Source: Welwitschia mirabilis (Eukaryota > Gnetophyta > Gnetopsida > Welwitschiales). Taken from it: a stretch of DNA of 64,000 nucleotides. The translations under genes and the position numbers were made by a program. The stretch spans positions 257,206,632 through 257,270,631 of the forward strand of contig JBOZIK010000001.1 of NCBI GenBank assembly GCA_051453625.1, in the 5' to 3' direction. Positions 11,801 to 22,374 of the stretch are shown here, piece after piece (positions within the stretch are counted from its first letter, which is position 1; the number at the start of each line of letters is the position of its first letter). Below the pieces are notes generated by a model, which was given only the letters and a program-made list of their open reading frames with translations, was not told the origin of the DNA and did no database searches.

Positions 11801-14800
11801 CTTTTAAGGATACTTCTAAAACCTTAAAAATAAAATTATTTAAAGAAATTTCATTTTCAGTCCTCACTACATAAGTTTGTTGGTTTTTACTACAAGTTCA
11901 TTTGATTTGTGTTTTATCAAAAGTAATCAATAAGATACTTCTTTTATTTGAAAAATATATTCATTTAAATTAATAATAATAAGTGATTAACCTACTAAGT
12001 GATAATTAATATTAACTTATTTTAGCTAAAACTACTTTTATGCCAATATTAATTAAAAGTATATATGCATTATTAATAAGTTATTCTTAGTTTATTGATT
12101 ATGATGTATGTAGAGTTGTAGGGTATTCGTTAATGTTCTTATTTTAAAAAACTACTTAAATTTCTTTAATAGATCCTTACTATTACTTTATAAAAGATCA
12201 AATTTAATAGTACTATTTATAAAGTATGATCATTTATGGGCATCATTGCATTCATTGTATATGAAAGTATTACAAAAATAAACCTTTCAAAGTTTTTTTT
12301 TTTTTTTTGCTAATGAAACAATAAATAAATTAAAGATTTCATTAAAAGCATTATGTAAAAAATGAGCAGATACTTATGCTTCTTCAATCTTATAAGTTAT
12401 TTCATTCTCACTTAACTTACTTTTCAAATTTCATATTTTTAATGATAATTATTCTTTTTACATATCTTTTTATTATAGAAAATTCATGTAACATATGAGT
12501 ATATAAAAGCATGAATATAATTTTTTAGAAAATTAATCATAATCTAATATAACTATCACTAATTGTCTATCTATTAAAATCATTAATATTCTCTTCTCAC
12601 TAATTTTTTTCTTTTTATAAAAATTAGTGTATTAATTTTTTCAAATGTAGGACTATCTTTTTTAAATAATGAATTTTGATTCTCTTTTTTCATTAAATTT
12701 TTTAATAATTAATCTTTATTACATATTCATAGGAAAATTCTTTAAGAATGTAGTATTGCTTGCAATTGAATTTAATTTTTCATAATGTTTCTTGTGAAAT
12801 GTATTTTAAGATTTAAAAGGTAAAAACTTTATATTTTTAAATCATTAGTTATGAAATAAACATTCATAAATCTAATGTTTAATATGAAGCTAACCATTAT
12901 AGATCATTCAATTCAATTAAATTTATCTTGATTTATTAAAAGGTAATTTTTCCTATTCTACAAATGGAACTTAATAAGATCCTAAATGTAAATCAAGTAT
13001 TTAAATAAGAAACATGAAAACTTTGATAGAAAGTTAGATTAAATCTACGTACTCTAGGAAAAATTACCTTTAATCAGATAGAGTAAAAGATCTTAAAAAT
13101 GGAATTCTTAACATAATGTAACCTTTTATGATATTAATGATAGCTATAAATATAAATTAAAACATAATCCACATGAAGAACAAAGTTAAATATGAATTTT
13201 TCCTATCCTTGATAATTATATCACAATTGATTATAATCTTTGATAGTAAAATTAACATTCAAAATTGGCACTATGTCTTATTATGTCACAAGAAAAATTA
13301 TCATATTAGTCAAGGCATGATTATAATAATAGTCAGTTCATATCTATAATTAATACCTCCAATAATGCTATTTTTATCTATAGTATAGAACACCCATATG
13401 AATAGTAAATATTATGTCATTCTTTTATAGGAATCATATAAATGATATTAAAGCTATAAGATTATTAATTAGATAAATAATTTTAGAAATGCAAAAGTTA
13501 TAAGTAATGGTCAATATTATAGAGGGGAAGAGGAGTTAATATAATTAAAACATATACTAATATGAATACTATATGAATCCTATAATTAGTTTTATTTGTT
13601 ATAAGAAATCATGAATCTACCTATACAAAAAAAACATTATAACAATAAGATGGTGGTTACATTTTATTTTAGTTGTAATAGATGCCTAGCTTAAAAAACA
13701 TAATCACTTATAAATTTGGAAATTATTTAATTAAAAAATAAAACATACACTTATATAGATAATTATTACTAATAATGGAAAGAATCATTAATATAAATGA
13801 CATCAAACATCATTTATGTATCATAGATGAATATCACAGCTATTGTAAAATGTTGCAATAATGTCCTTAAGGTGTTATATCAGTACAATCATAACTCAGT
13901 GTATTAGAGAAATTACCTTCTAGTCATAAGGGATTAATAAGCCATGAATATTCTTAGCATAATTATAGAAAAAGATATTCCTCCATAATGAGGGCATGAA
14001 TATTTGTAGTCTTGAGGTTTGGCCTATCACAACCCTTAAGCATGTGTTAAGATTTCTAGCTACTAAATGTAGTGAATAACATATGATTTAAGATTATATT
14101 ACAAATATTTTCTGTATTTCTTAGTATATAAGTGTATTTCATGGAATCATATAGATATTATATCCAAATATTGGTTTAAACCTTGAAGTATTATTACATG
14201 AATGAATTGAATCAGGATGATATAATCACTAATATTATTAACATATTATTAATTAGGCTTCATGATTCTTTCATTCATATCAATGTTGATATTTTCAAAT
14301 TAACCTTTGGCATACATGAAAACTATATTTCAATAAAGTTGGATAGTGTAAATTTGTTTATAATATAATAATAAATACAAATATCATGATGATTACTGTA
14401 ATGCTTCAAAATTTCTTTGTGGTTAAGTGATTAATTATTAAGTATGATTAGTACATAATAAATTAAAACTATTATATAACAAAAGTATAAGGCCTCTAAA
14501 TTATAACATTATACTTATTTGATTTAATTCTTAATCCTATGGCACTAGGTAAGGGTGGATAAACTAGGTGGATGTAATCAATGATAATGTTAATTAATTT
14601 CTAAGGGCTCTTAGAGGAAAGCTAAGATCATAGTCTATGTCTCTAACTTTGACCAATAGTCTAGGGCTAGATCGAGATATGGAGAATAGACTACTACTAT
14701 TACATATTTCTACTTTATTAGTAAAGACATATTGCATTTTTACCACATTGATGGGTTATCAAATTCATTATTCATTAATTTCTAATGTTCCTTATTAAAA

Positions 14801-15360
14801 TTTGAAATTCATTACTAATTTAGTAATTTAGAAGATTACAGTAGGCATCAAATCTAAGAAAGGTAGTAAAATGCTATATTTTTAATCCAAGCAAAATAAA
14901 AAAAAATATAAAGAAAAAAGTATAAACTCTCTATTTTTATTCAAATCTAAAAACAAATAATATAGTAAGATTAAGAGTCACAAGAAGCACAAAATAAACA
15001 TCTAGATAATAGCAAAAAGAAAATAGAAATCAAGCCTCTTAGAAAGATGGAAATAATTAAACAAACATCAATTAGGCTCCTGTCCTTCCATGAAACTAGC
15101 ATCCTATTCTACACCATCTGAACTAGTATCATTCATAGGAATTTTAAAAGTAGAACTAGCCTGATCTATTAATCTAAAGATGATGACACCATAGCATACT
15201 TAGAAAAAATCAAGTAAGATTTCCAATACAACTTCATGTAAAGCTTATTATAAGCCACTAGACTACCTGATAAATTCTCCAAAGATGACTCCCATCATGG
15301 TATATGACTAAAACATCATCTATAGTAATAACCAATTAATTAGTGCAATTCTAAACCATT
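8855..15360. other. Unassigned AT-rich sequence
   Basis: About 6.5 kb in which I recognise no gene or transposon protein. A 61-codon plus-strand frame at 14183-14368 (starting MKYYYMNELNQDDIITNI) has no recognisable motif and is within chance expectation. Around 15060-15340 the minus strand gives a short Ser/Asp/Glu-containing reading (PMNDTSSDGVE, then a stop) that could be the end of a decayed gag-like protein into which element A inserted; this is only a suggestion. Confidence 0.45.
10331..11226. repeat. About 97-bp direct repeat, two copies 800 bp apart
   Basis: Copies at 10331-10430 and 11130-11226 share the order gttatgtttat / cttatgtttat, then ttcttaaccactctttcct versus ttcttaatcactctatcct, then ttattatgtatc with cttttctcct. 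They diverge by substitutions and small indels. Unlike most repeats in this window they are not separated by an N-run, so this is probably a genuine old dispersed repeat or part of an unidentified element. Confidence 0.55.
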
Positions 15361-16767
15361 TTAAGAATCGGCTAAACTCAGAGGAAAGGGTGAATGGATT
15401 TCACCAAATAAAATTATTTAAACTAATAATAAAATTATATGAAAATGTACAATTAAAACACCTTACCAACATGTATATATCCACACCCAAAGGATAGCTT
15501 TTACTCACACCTCAGGGTATTATTGACCTATAAGAAATAAGGGTTTTCTAGTATACCACCAACCTTACAACAAATGAGAGTCTTCTTGTAAGGAATCACT
15601 CTCTCCTCCTAAAGAGAATAATGGTTTTCATAGGCACACCAGAAACCTTTATAAAAATGAGAGTTTTTTCACAAGATAACATCCTCGTCCTCATAAGAGA
15701 ATAGTGGTTTAAAATCACTACAAGGGTTATCTTATAAGGTATTTGATATTCAATAAATTGGACTTTACAATAATATGTAATAATAAGATTGTCCATAATA
15801 AAAACCATAAAAAAACATAAATACAATACTAAAGATATTCCATTGATGAAGATTTGAGATCCTTAAATATGTTGTTACTATTATGAATATAAATGAAAAA
15901 TGTATCAATGTATATTCAAGATCAGATGATGAAAGTAATGCAATCTTCTTATTAATGAATCCTTTGATTTATTTGTGAGAAGTACTTTTAATCATGTGTT
16001 TAAAGATCTATATATTTATTTGATTCAACGAAGTTCCCAAAAGTTCTTTTTTAGATTTATGACATTAAAGATTAATAAGGTTGAAGAAGATATAGCCATT
16101 TAAACTTGAAATATAGCCATTTAATTCTATAACCATCATACAATGAGTAGCTAACATTTATGATTATAGCATGTAACTTTAATTTTAATTAATTTGAACT
16201 TTAGTTCAAGACATCTTCAACTTTATAGATGTCTTCACTTTAGACGTGTTCACTTTAATAGATGTCTTTAATTAAACTTGTCTAGATTTTAATGAATTTT
16301 AATTTGTAGTATCCTTAAATCTTCATGATTTTGAATTTATGATGTATAAGTTCATAGCTTATATGAACTATAAGATATTAGTTAAAAACCAAATTAACTC
16401 TATTATCTATTTTAGGTTAGTATAGAAGTCTTTAAATATGTATACATCTTCATCTGTGTTAAGTTCAACTTTCAGTTTAGTCATCTTGAATATAATAGTT
16501 TTCTTTTAGCCTGTGACTAAATTCTTTTACATTAAAGACATATTCAAATTTCTAGACATTTTTACTTAAGTCATCTTCAATTTTCTGGACATCTTTAAAC
16601 AATTAATTTAGTAGTTTAGCATCTAATACTTTTCATGATATGTTTCATTTGAAGATCTATCATGATCTAATGCTTATCAAGTTCTGATGTTCTTGTAATG
16701 ATCTTTCTACATAATGATACAAAATATTTGATAAGTGGAGTTATTAAAACTATATTTTTTAAAAATA
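15361..16767 (-). repeat. 3' LTR of copia element A
   Basis: About 1.4 kb that aligns along its length with 22375-24053. Shared landmarks in order: the caaataaaattatttaaact stretch, a tandem repeat of about 83 bases at 15555-15715, the tataaggtatttgat stretch, several AGACATCT-type motifs at 16210-16610, and atgatacaaaatatttgata near the upstream end. On the minus strand its first bases (right end, near 16767) are a decayed form of the TGTTGG start seen in the 5' LTR. Boundaries are good to a few bases. Confidence 0.8.
15555..15715. repeat. Internal tandem repeat of the LTR (two units of about 83 bp)
   Basis: Two adjacent degenerate units contain, in order, accttacaacaaatgagag / acctttataaaaatgagag, then a tgtaaggaatcactctctcc-type segment, then agaataatggtttt. 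The same two-unit structure is in the other LTR, at about 22574-22660 and 22867-22945 (one unit is seen extra times there because of the gap duplication). It therefore predates insertion and belongs to the LTR family. In LTR orientation it lies near the 3' (U5) end. Confidence 0.65.
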
Positions 16768-16780
16768 TCCCTCTTTTTAA
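16768..16780 (-). other. Polypurine tract of element A
   Basis: On the minus strand the sequence reads cattaaaaagagggat, a purine run directly upstream of the 3' LTR start. This is where a copia element has its plus-strand primer. Its position exactly at the LTR boundary, inferred independently from the LTR alignment, supports the assignment. Confidence 0.65.
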
Positions 16781-19099
16781 TGAGGTTTAAAACTTGGAAA
16801 ATTCTATTAGTGTAATCTCATCTAATTAATTAAAATCAAACATATATATTCTATATAAAATACACATAATTACTAGTTACAATAATCATGATATGAGCCT
16901 CTTGAAATAAAAAAAAAATTCACATAGATATTTATACCATTTGAAGAACTAGAAAAATACATACTTAAGAAACTTTTAAGAATCTTAAAAAAATACAAAC
17001 ATAGATGATAAATCATTGTATTCTTCATTCACATATGTATGTAAAAATTAAAGCAAGAAAAGTGAAAATCTCTTAATTAAAATGTACAAATGGTAATATG
17101 CCATAGTTTGGAGCATGAAGTTGAATTGTGTGTTGGCACTATATCATAATAGATGTGCTCATGTAAATGATAATCAATACACATAAAAGGAAGTAAAANN
17201 NNNNNNNNNNNNNNNNNNNNNNNNNNNNNNNNNNNNNNNNNNNNNNNNNNNNNNNNNNNNNNNNNNNNNNNNNNNNNNNNNNNNNNNNNNNNNNNNNNNN
17301 NNNNNNNNNNNNNNNNNNNNNNNNNNNNNNNNNNNNNNNNNNNNNNNNNNNNNNNNNNNNNNNNNNNNNNNNNNNNNNNNNNNNNNNNNNNNNNNNNNNN
17401 NNNNNNNNNNNNNNNNNNNNNNNNNNNNNNNNNNNNNNNNNNNNNNNNNNNNNNNNNNNNNNNNNNNNNNNNNNNNNNNNNNNNNNNNNNNNNNNNNNNN
17501 NNNNNNNNNNNNNNNNNNNNNNNNNNNNNNNNNNNNNNNNNNNNNNNNNNNNNNNNNNNNNNNNNNNNNNNNNNNNNNNNNNNNNNNNNNNNNNNNNNNN
17601 NNNNNNNNNNNNNNNNNNNNNNNNNNNNNNNNNNNNNNNNNNNNNNNNNNNNNNNNNNNNNNNNNNNNNNNNNNNNNNNNNNNNNNNNNNNNNNNNNNNN
17701 NNNNNNNNNNNNNNNNNNNNNNNNNNNNNNNNNNNNNNNNNAAAAGTGTCAACAAAAGCATATATAAGAATAATATTAAGAACAAGAAACGTATCAAACA
17801 TAAGACATGTACTAATAATCTAGAAAGATAGAAAATGTCAAATAACACAAATGTATGCCAAAAAGATTAAAGAGGGATCATTAATAAAGATAATGAAACT
17901 CATGAATCTAATCAAAAATCTTATAATAAGAATTCAAATCTAAATAGAGTGTCCTTAACCTAAAGGTTGTAGCATCCCACTCATCCATCAATGATTTTCC
18001 ATATACTTCTTCTTGTTTTGGGATAGTAGGAGAAAAAAGGCTCTAATCAATAATAATAGTTAAATCACTTGTATGATGCTTAACTTGGCCTTCTTTATTA
18101 CTATCATCATTGTCATGGGTGATGGACGTTTGTTAGGTGTATGATGATGAGGAAGCAAGTAGTGAAGTGTGCCTTTTCCTAGAAGGGTATTGTGAGGTCA
18201 CACCAGGGCCATCAAATAACTATTTTATTATATGTTTATATGATTAAGGAGTGATAAGGTATTGAAGAAAGTAATGGTGGTAGTCTCTACAAATGATATG
18301 ATAGTTTCACAAATAAAATTAGTTCTACATGGATTGAATCTATGTGATAAGATGGTGGTAATAACAGATACACTAAAGGTGGAGAAGGTGCATGTGGTGG
18401 TGAAGAGGGTCTGGGGGTGATGGTGGTTATATAGAATAGCAAAATGGAATCTTACGATGAGGACAATAAAACATAAGTGATCGAGCATCTTAGCTCTCTA
18501 ACTCTATCTCCTACAATGCTAGCCTCTATTATGCCTCTAACCTAAGTTTGAAATGCACTAGTACTATCATTAATTTTATGAATATTTGCATATAATTATC
18601 TTACCACTAGATTAGGAATAGGTTGAACAAGCTGTACTATCATTTTTCAACTCAGTTAAATAAAGTAACTCATGAGCTAATCTCTATGACTCTCTTGAGA
18701 CCCAGGGGTTCTCTCTAAAATGATTGAGTTTTTGGACCAAGTTCTAAACCTTCTTTCTAATACTTCACAATATAGCTATGATTTATATTATGAGCTTGAT
18801 TATTCTAAGGCTTATTCCTTATCCCTAAAGGTTTTTCCTACCTTTATTCTTCCCATTTTTACAAAATAGAATAAAGAACTAATAAAGGATTAATTGAAAT
18901 GCATGGAAGTATGAAAAAATATGCATCGATTCTCAAAAAAGTGTTGTTATTTCTTATTATTGAAATGTCTTAAAAATCCGATATGTCTAGGTAGAGAAAT
19001 TTAAGAAAATGAAGCCTAGAAATTCACCTAAGAGAAACATGTGTTAATTGGTCTCTTTTACTATTAAAAAGGATTAAAAATAAAGCTTTTTGGCATGTT
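16781..19099. other. Interior of element A without recognisable pol, with a 543-N gap
   Basis: The N-run is 17199-17741, the one large gap here with no flanking duplication that I can see. Right of it, the minus strand of about 18490-17900 has readings rich in Pro, Ser and His (for example PPSPPDPLHHHMHLLHL) followed by SRKRHTSLLASSS and MDEWDATTFRLRTLYLDL. Such a low-complexity stretch followed by a charged segment weakly resembles the N-terminal part of some plant retrotransposon gag proteins, so a second element may be nested here. A clean 86-codon minus-strand frame at 18228-18488 is in a different frame and is not supported as a gene. Confidence 0.3.
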
Positions 19100-19400
19100 T
19101 TATTTCTATAATGATACAATCAAGACGTATATAAAATTTAAGACATCTAAAATAGAAAAACTAGATGTCCATAATGTCCAAGACATCTACTACTAGAAAA
19201 TTTCTAATATATTTTTTTGCTATTTAGATATCCATAAAAATTAAGATGTCTAATTCAAAAAATTAAAATGGCATACCTACCCTTCTAAGATGTCTATAAA
19301 AGTTAAGACATTTGATTCCAAGACATCTACAAATTTTAAGACATCCTTACTAGAGATGTCTACAAAATTGAAGATGAATGTAACCAAATTTTTAGATTTT
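19100..19400. repeat. Cluster of AGACATCT / AGATGTCT motifs
   Basis: In about 300 bases there are around ten copies or near copies of AGACATCT in both orientations, often inside a longer phrase such as aagacatctacaaatttt or gatgtctacaaaattgaag. The same phrase recurs in both LTRs of element A (16205-16610 and 23490-23900). The cluster sits at the 3' side of the gag relic in the element's orientation. A function as a regulatory repeat is possible but unproven; it may instead be a remnant of LTR sequence copied into the interior. Confidence 0.6.
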
Positions 19401-19722
19401 TTGAAAATAATTTATGACTATTAAAACCATAATAGTAACACCTTAAGAAGCTAAAGATCATACAAATAATTGAACTTTAACTACNNNNNNNNNNNNNNNN
19501 NNNNNNNNNNNNNNNNNNNNNNNNNNNNNNNNNNNNNNNNNNNNNNNNNNNNNNNNNNNNNNNNNNNNNNNNNNNNNNNNNNNNTTACTAGAGATGTCTA
19601 CAAAACTAAAGATGACTGTAACCAAATTTTTAGATTTTTTGAAAAGAATTTATAACTATTAAAATCATAATAGTAACACTTTAAGAAGCTAAAGGTCATA
19701 CACATAATTTAATTTTAACTAC
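19348..19722. repeat. Gap-flanking direct duplication (about 137 bp) around Ns 19485-19584
   Basis: The block 19348-19484, starting ttactagagatgtctacaaaa, is repeated at 19585-19722 with scattered substitutions. It abuts the N-run on both sides. Confidence 0.85.
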
Positions 19723-20752
19723 ATAAACTACATCTAATCATAATATCAAATTATAAGATAAATGCAATAAAGTTAAGATGCTAAGGATGTTACCTACTTT
19801 ACTTACCTGATTGAATAAGGCTCAATCTCCAAGTTTCTACATGAATTAGTGTATCCTTCAGTGCCTTGATATTTTGTAATATTTTTAACAAATAAATCAT
19901 TATTCAATTAGGTTATAACATCATTGTTGTATCTTGAGCACCCATTACTAATGTGTAAATTATGCTTCTTGTCAGTCCTAAGTTTTGGTTTTGCTTTTGG
20001 TATCCAAACTTTTCTTGATCTATCCTATACAAAATGATGTACCAATTTATCATGCCTCTTGGCATTGTTAGTGTAATATCTATCTCTAAATTTTAATAAA
20101 CATCTATAATAATAATGACCTTTATAATGATAATAATAGAAAATGATGTTATTTGTATATATCAAATGCTTATACCTTATCTTATAATTCCATTATTTAA
20201 ATATAGGGGTTGAAGTGGTAGTTGTAGCCTCATTATAATTCAAGTTTCTCTTGTCATTACTATTTCTACTTTGGTCAAGCATGATATTTAAAGTTTCTTT
20301 ACCTTATAAAATTTTTTTAATGATTTTCTTTGAATCTGAAAGTTTGTACATTACATTCTCCAAAACACACATTAGTGTATCATCCTTGGGTTTAAGAGCT
20401 AAGCTTTTAGTGGATAATTTATTACAAGCATTCTTTTCTTATTCATATGCATTTTCTCAAGTATTAAGTAACTTTTTCATATTTGTACATAATTTTTATA
20501 NNNNNNTAAAATCTTCAAAAATTAATTCATATTTTTCTTAAATACTCATACATGTGTCATCTTTACTATCCAAATCATATTCCTCTTCTAAATTATTACA
20601 TCCATTTTGAGTGTGTGCTATAGCCATATAGGAAGGATGTGTTTTATCATTATCTAATGCTTCTTATTTTATAGCCTTATCATCATCATCCCATACAATA
20701 AATAATGATTTATTCCTTTTGATCTCTTTCTTTTATTCATCTTCTTATAATC

Positions 20753-21265
20753 TATTAGCACTAGGGCATTCTAAGGCAATATGTTCTCTTCCCTCACATA
20801 CCTAACAATCTATTTTTGAGACATTTGAAAATAACATATTATTAGATGAATTGCCTTTAGACTTTCTTTTTGCTTAAAATATAGATGATCTTTTGAGCTC
20901 ATCTCTTCAACTATAATTGGATGAACATAGTCTTTTTATCCTTTTTGTAATAAAGGCTANNNNNNNNNNNNNNNNNNNNNNNNNNNNNNNNNNNNNNNNN
21001 NNNNNNNNNNNNNNNNNNNNNNNNNNNNNNNNNNNNNNNNNNNNNNNNNNNNNNNNNNNTATTAGTACTAGGACATTCCGAGGCAATATGTTCTCTTCCC
21101 TCACATACCTAACATTCTATTTTTAAGACATTTGAAAATAACATATTATTAGATGACTTGCCTTTATACTTTCTTTTTGCTTAAAATCTAGATGATCTCT
21201 TGAGCTCATCTCTTCAACTATACTTGGATGAAAGTAGTCTTTTTATCCTTTTTGTAATAAAGGCT
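20753..21265. repeat. Gap-flanking direct duplication (about 206 bp) around Ns 20960-21059
   Basis: The block 20753-20959 is repeated at 21060-21265. Both carry the zinc-knuckle part of the element A gag relic, so the knuckle appears twice only because of this duplication. A six-base N-run also occurs at 20501-20506. Confidence 0.85.
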
Positions 21266-21457
21266 AGTTTCTCATATTCATCATTGGAGTCATATTTTGT
21301 CTATTCTTATTTCATCTTTCCTTTTGATCTCTGATTTAAGTGCAATGGATTTCTCTTTCAAAGGTTCATCTTGAATGAGATTCATTTCATATACTATAAG
21401 AGCACTCTGTAGCTCTTCTATCTTCATTATGTTGAAATCTTTATATTCTTTCATAGC

Positions 21458-21979
21458 TATGGTATTTGGCCTATAATTATAGGTTAGTGATTTAACAATC
21501 TTTTATGTTATCTTTTCTTTAGAAATATCTTATTCAATGCTACCTATTCTATTCATAATGTTTAAAACTCTAATAATGTACTTTTGAACTCTTTTTTCTC
21601 TGTTCATCTTAAGATTCTCAAATTGATTTGTCTAGACTAAAAGCTTAGATTGTTTTGCAACTCATTTANNNNNNNNNNNNNNNNNNNNNNNNNNNNNNNN
21701 NNNNNNNNNNNNNNNNNNNNNNNNNNNNNNNNNNNNNNNNNNNNNNNNNNNNNNNNNNNNNNNNNNNNTATGGTATTTGGCGTATAATTATGGGTTATTG
21801 ATTTAGCAATCTTTTAGATTATCGTTTCTTTAGAAATATCTTCTTCAATGCTACCTATTCAATTCATAATGTTTAAAACTCTAATAATTTACTTTTGAAG
21901 TCTTTTTCCTTTGTTCACCTTAAGATTCTCAAATTGATTTGTCTAGAATAAAATATTAGATTTTTTTGCAACTCATTTA
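21458..21979. repeat. Gap-flanking direct duplication (about 211 bp) around Ns 21669-21768
   Basis: The block 21458-21668 (starting tatggtatttggc) is repeated at 21769-21979. It lies in the UBN2 part of the element A gag relic. A 16-N run at 22060-22075 follows shortly after. Confidence 0.85.
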
Positions 21980-22362
21980 CCTTCATATGTTCCACTAGGA
22001 CATTCCAAATTTCTTGAGTTATCTTGTAACCTCCTATTCTATTAAGCGAGTTTATAGATNNNNNNNNNNNNNNNNCATTTTTAGCTTTAAAGGAATACAT
22101 GAAGGTAACTTTTTCCTTCATTTATTTCATCTTTTTTTTTTAATCTAAGTAATGGTATTACCTATAGCATTTGTAACGTTTTCTATAGGATCTAAGTATC
22201 CTTCTTCTATGTTCTACCATACCTAAAACTTAAAATACTATAAGTACAATCACATCTTCATCTTCTAATAGGAAAAGCTTGTTTCATAAAAGAAAAGAGG
22301 TCTAACATATGTCACCCATTTCATGTTAAATCAAGAGAGTTACTCCTCTTCATGAGAATCTA

Positions 22363-22374
22363 GCTCTGATATCA
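22363..22374 (-). other. Primer-binding site of element A (tRNA-Met type)
   Basis: On the minus strand the sequence is tgatatcagagc. This differs at one base from tggtatcagagc, which is complementary to the 3' end of plant initiator tRNA-Met and is the usual minus-strand primer site of copia elements. It lies directly inside the LTR end (22375) and upstream of gag, exactly where a primer site belongs. Confidence 0.85.

Larger units (their letters stand above)
19790..22330 (-). pseudogene. Copia gag relic (element A), with zinc knuckle
   Basis: Read on the minus strand from about 22330. An N-terminal segment matches the start of plant copia gag proteins (FFYETSFSY, then IEEGYLDPIENVTN near 22215-22150). 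A UBN2-type gag domain follows: ITQEIWNVLVEHMK near 22020-21975, QFENLKMNREKRVQKYI near 21620, and IEELQSALIVYE near 21430. A CCHC zinc knuckle lies at about 21115-21073, reading C-stop-VCEGREHIASEC, with the C-x2-C-x4-H-x4-C spacing kept but one stop inside; the duplicated block repeats it near 20810-20766. A linker with GKETLNIMLDQSRNSNDK lies near 20300. A degraded second knuckle and a VWIPK-type motif lie near 20130-20000. Gag packages element RNA in cytoplasmic particles. Multiple stops and two gap duplications make it non-functional as assembled. Assignment to copia gag is by recalled family pattern, not by search. Confidence 0.8.

Noticed and set aside
14183-14368. 61-codon plus-strand open frame
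   Set aside because: No motif was recognised, and a chance frame of this size is expected in 64 kb.
17139-17848. Long minus-strand open frames of 220 and 224 codons
   Set aside because: They are open only because most of their length is the N-run 17199-17741. The real sequence at either end is short and low-complexity.
18228-18488. 86-codon minus-strand open frame
   Set aside because: It is not in the frame of the weak gag-like reading, has no recognisable motif, and lies in a decayed retrotransposon interior.
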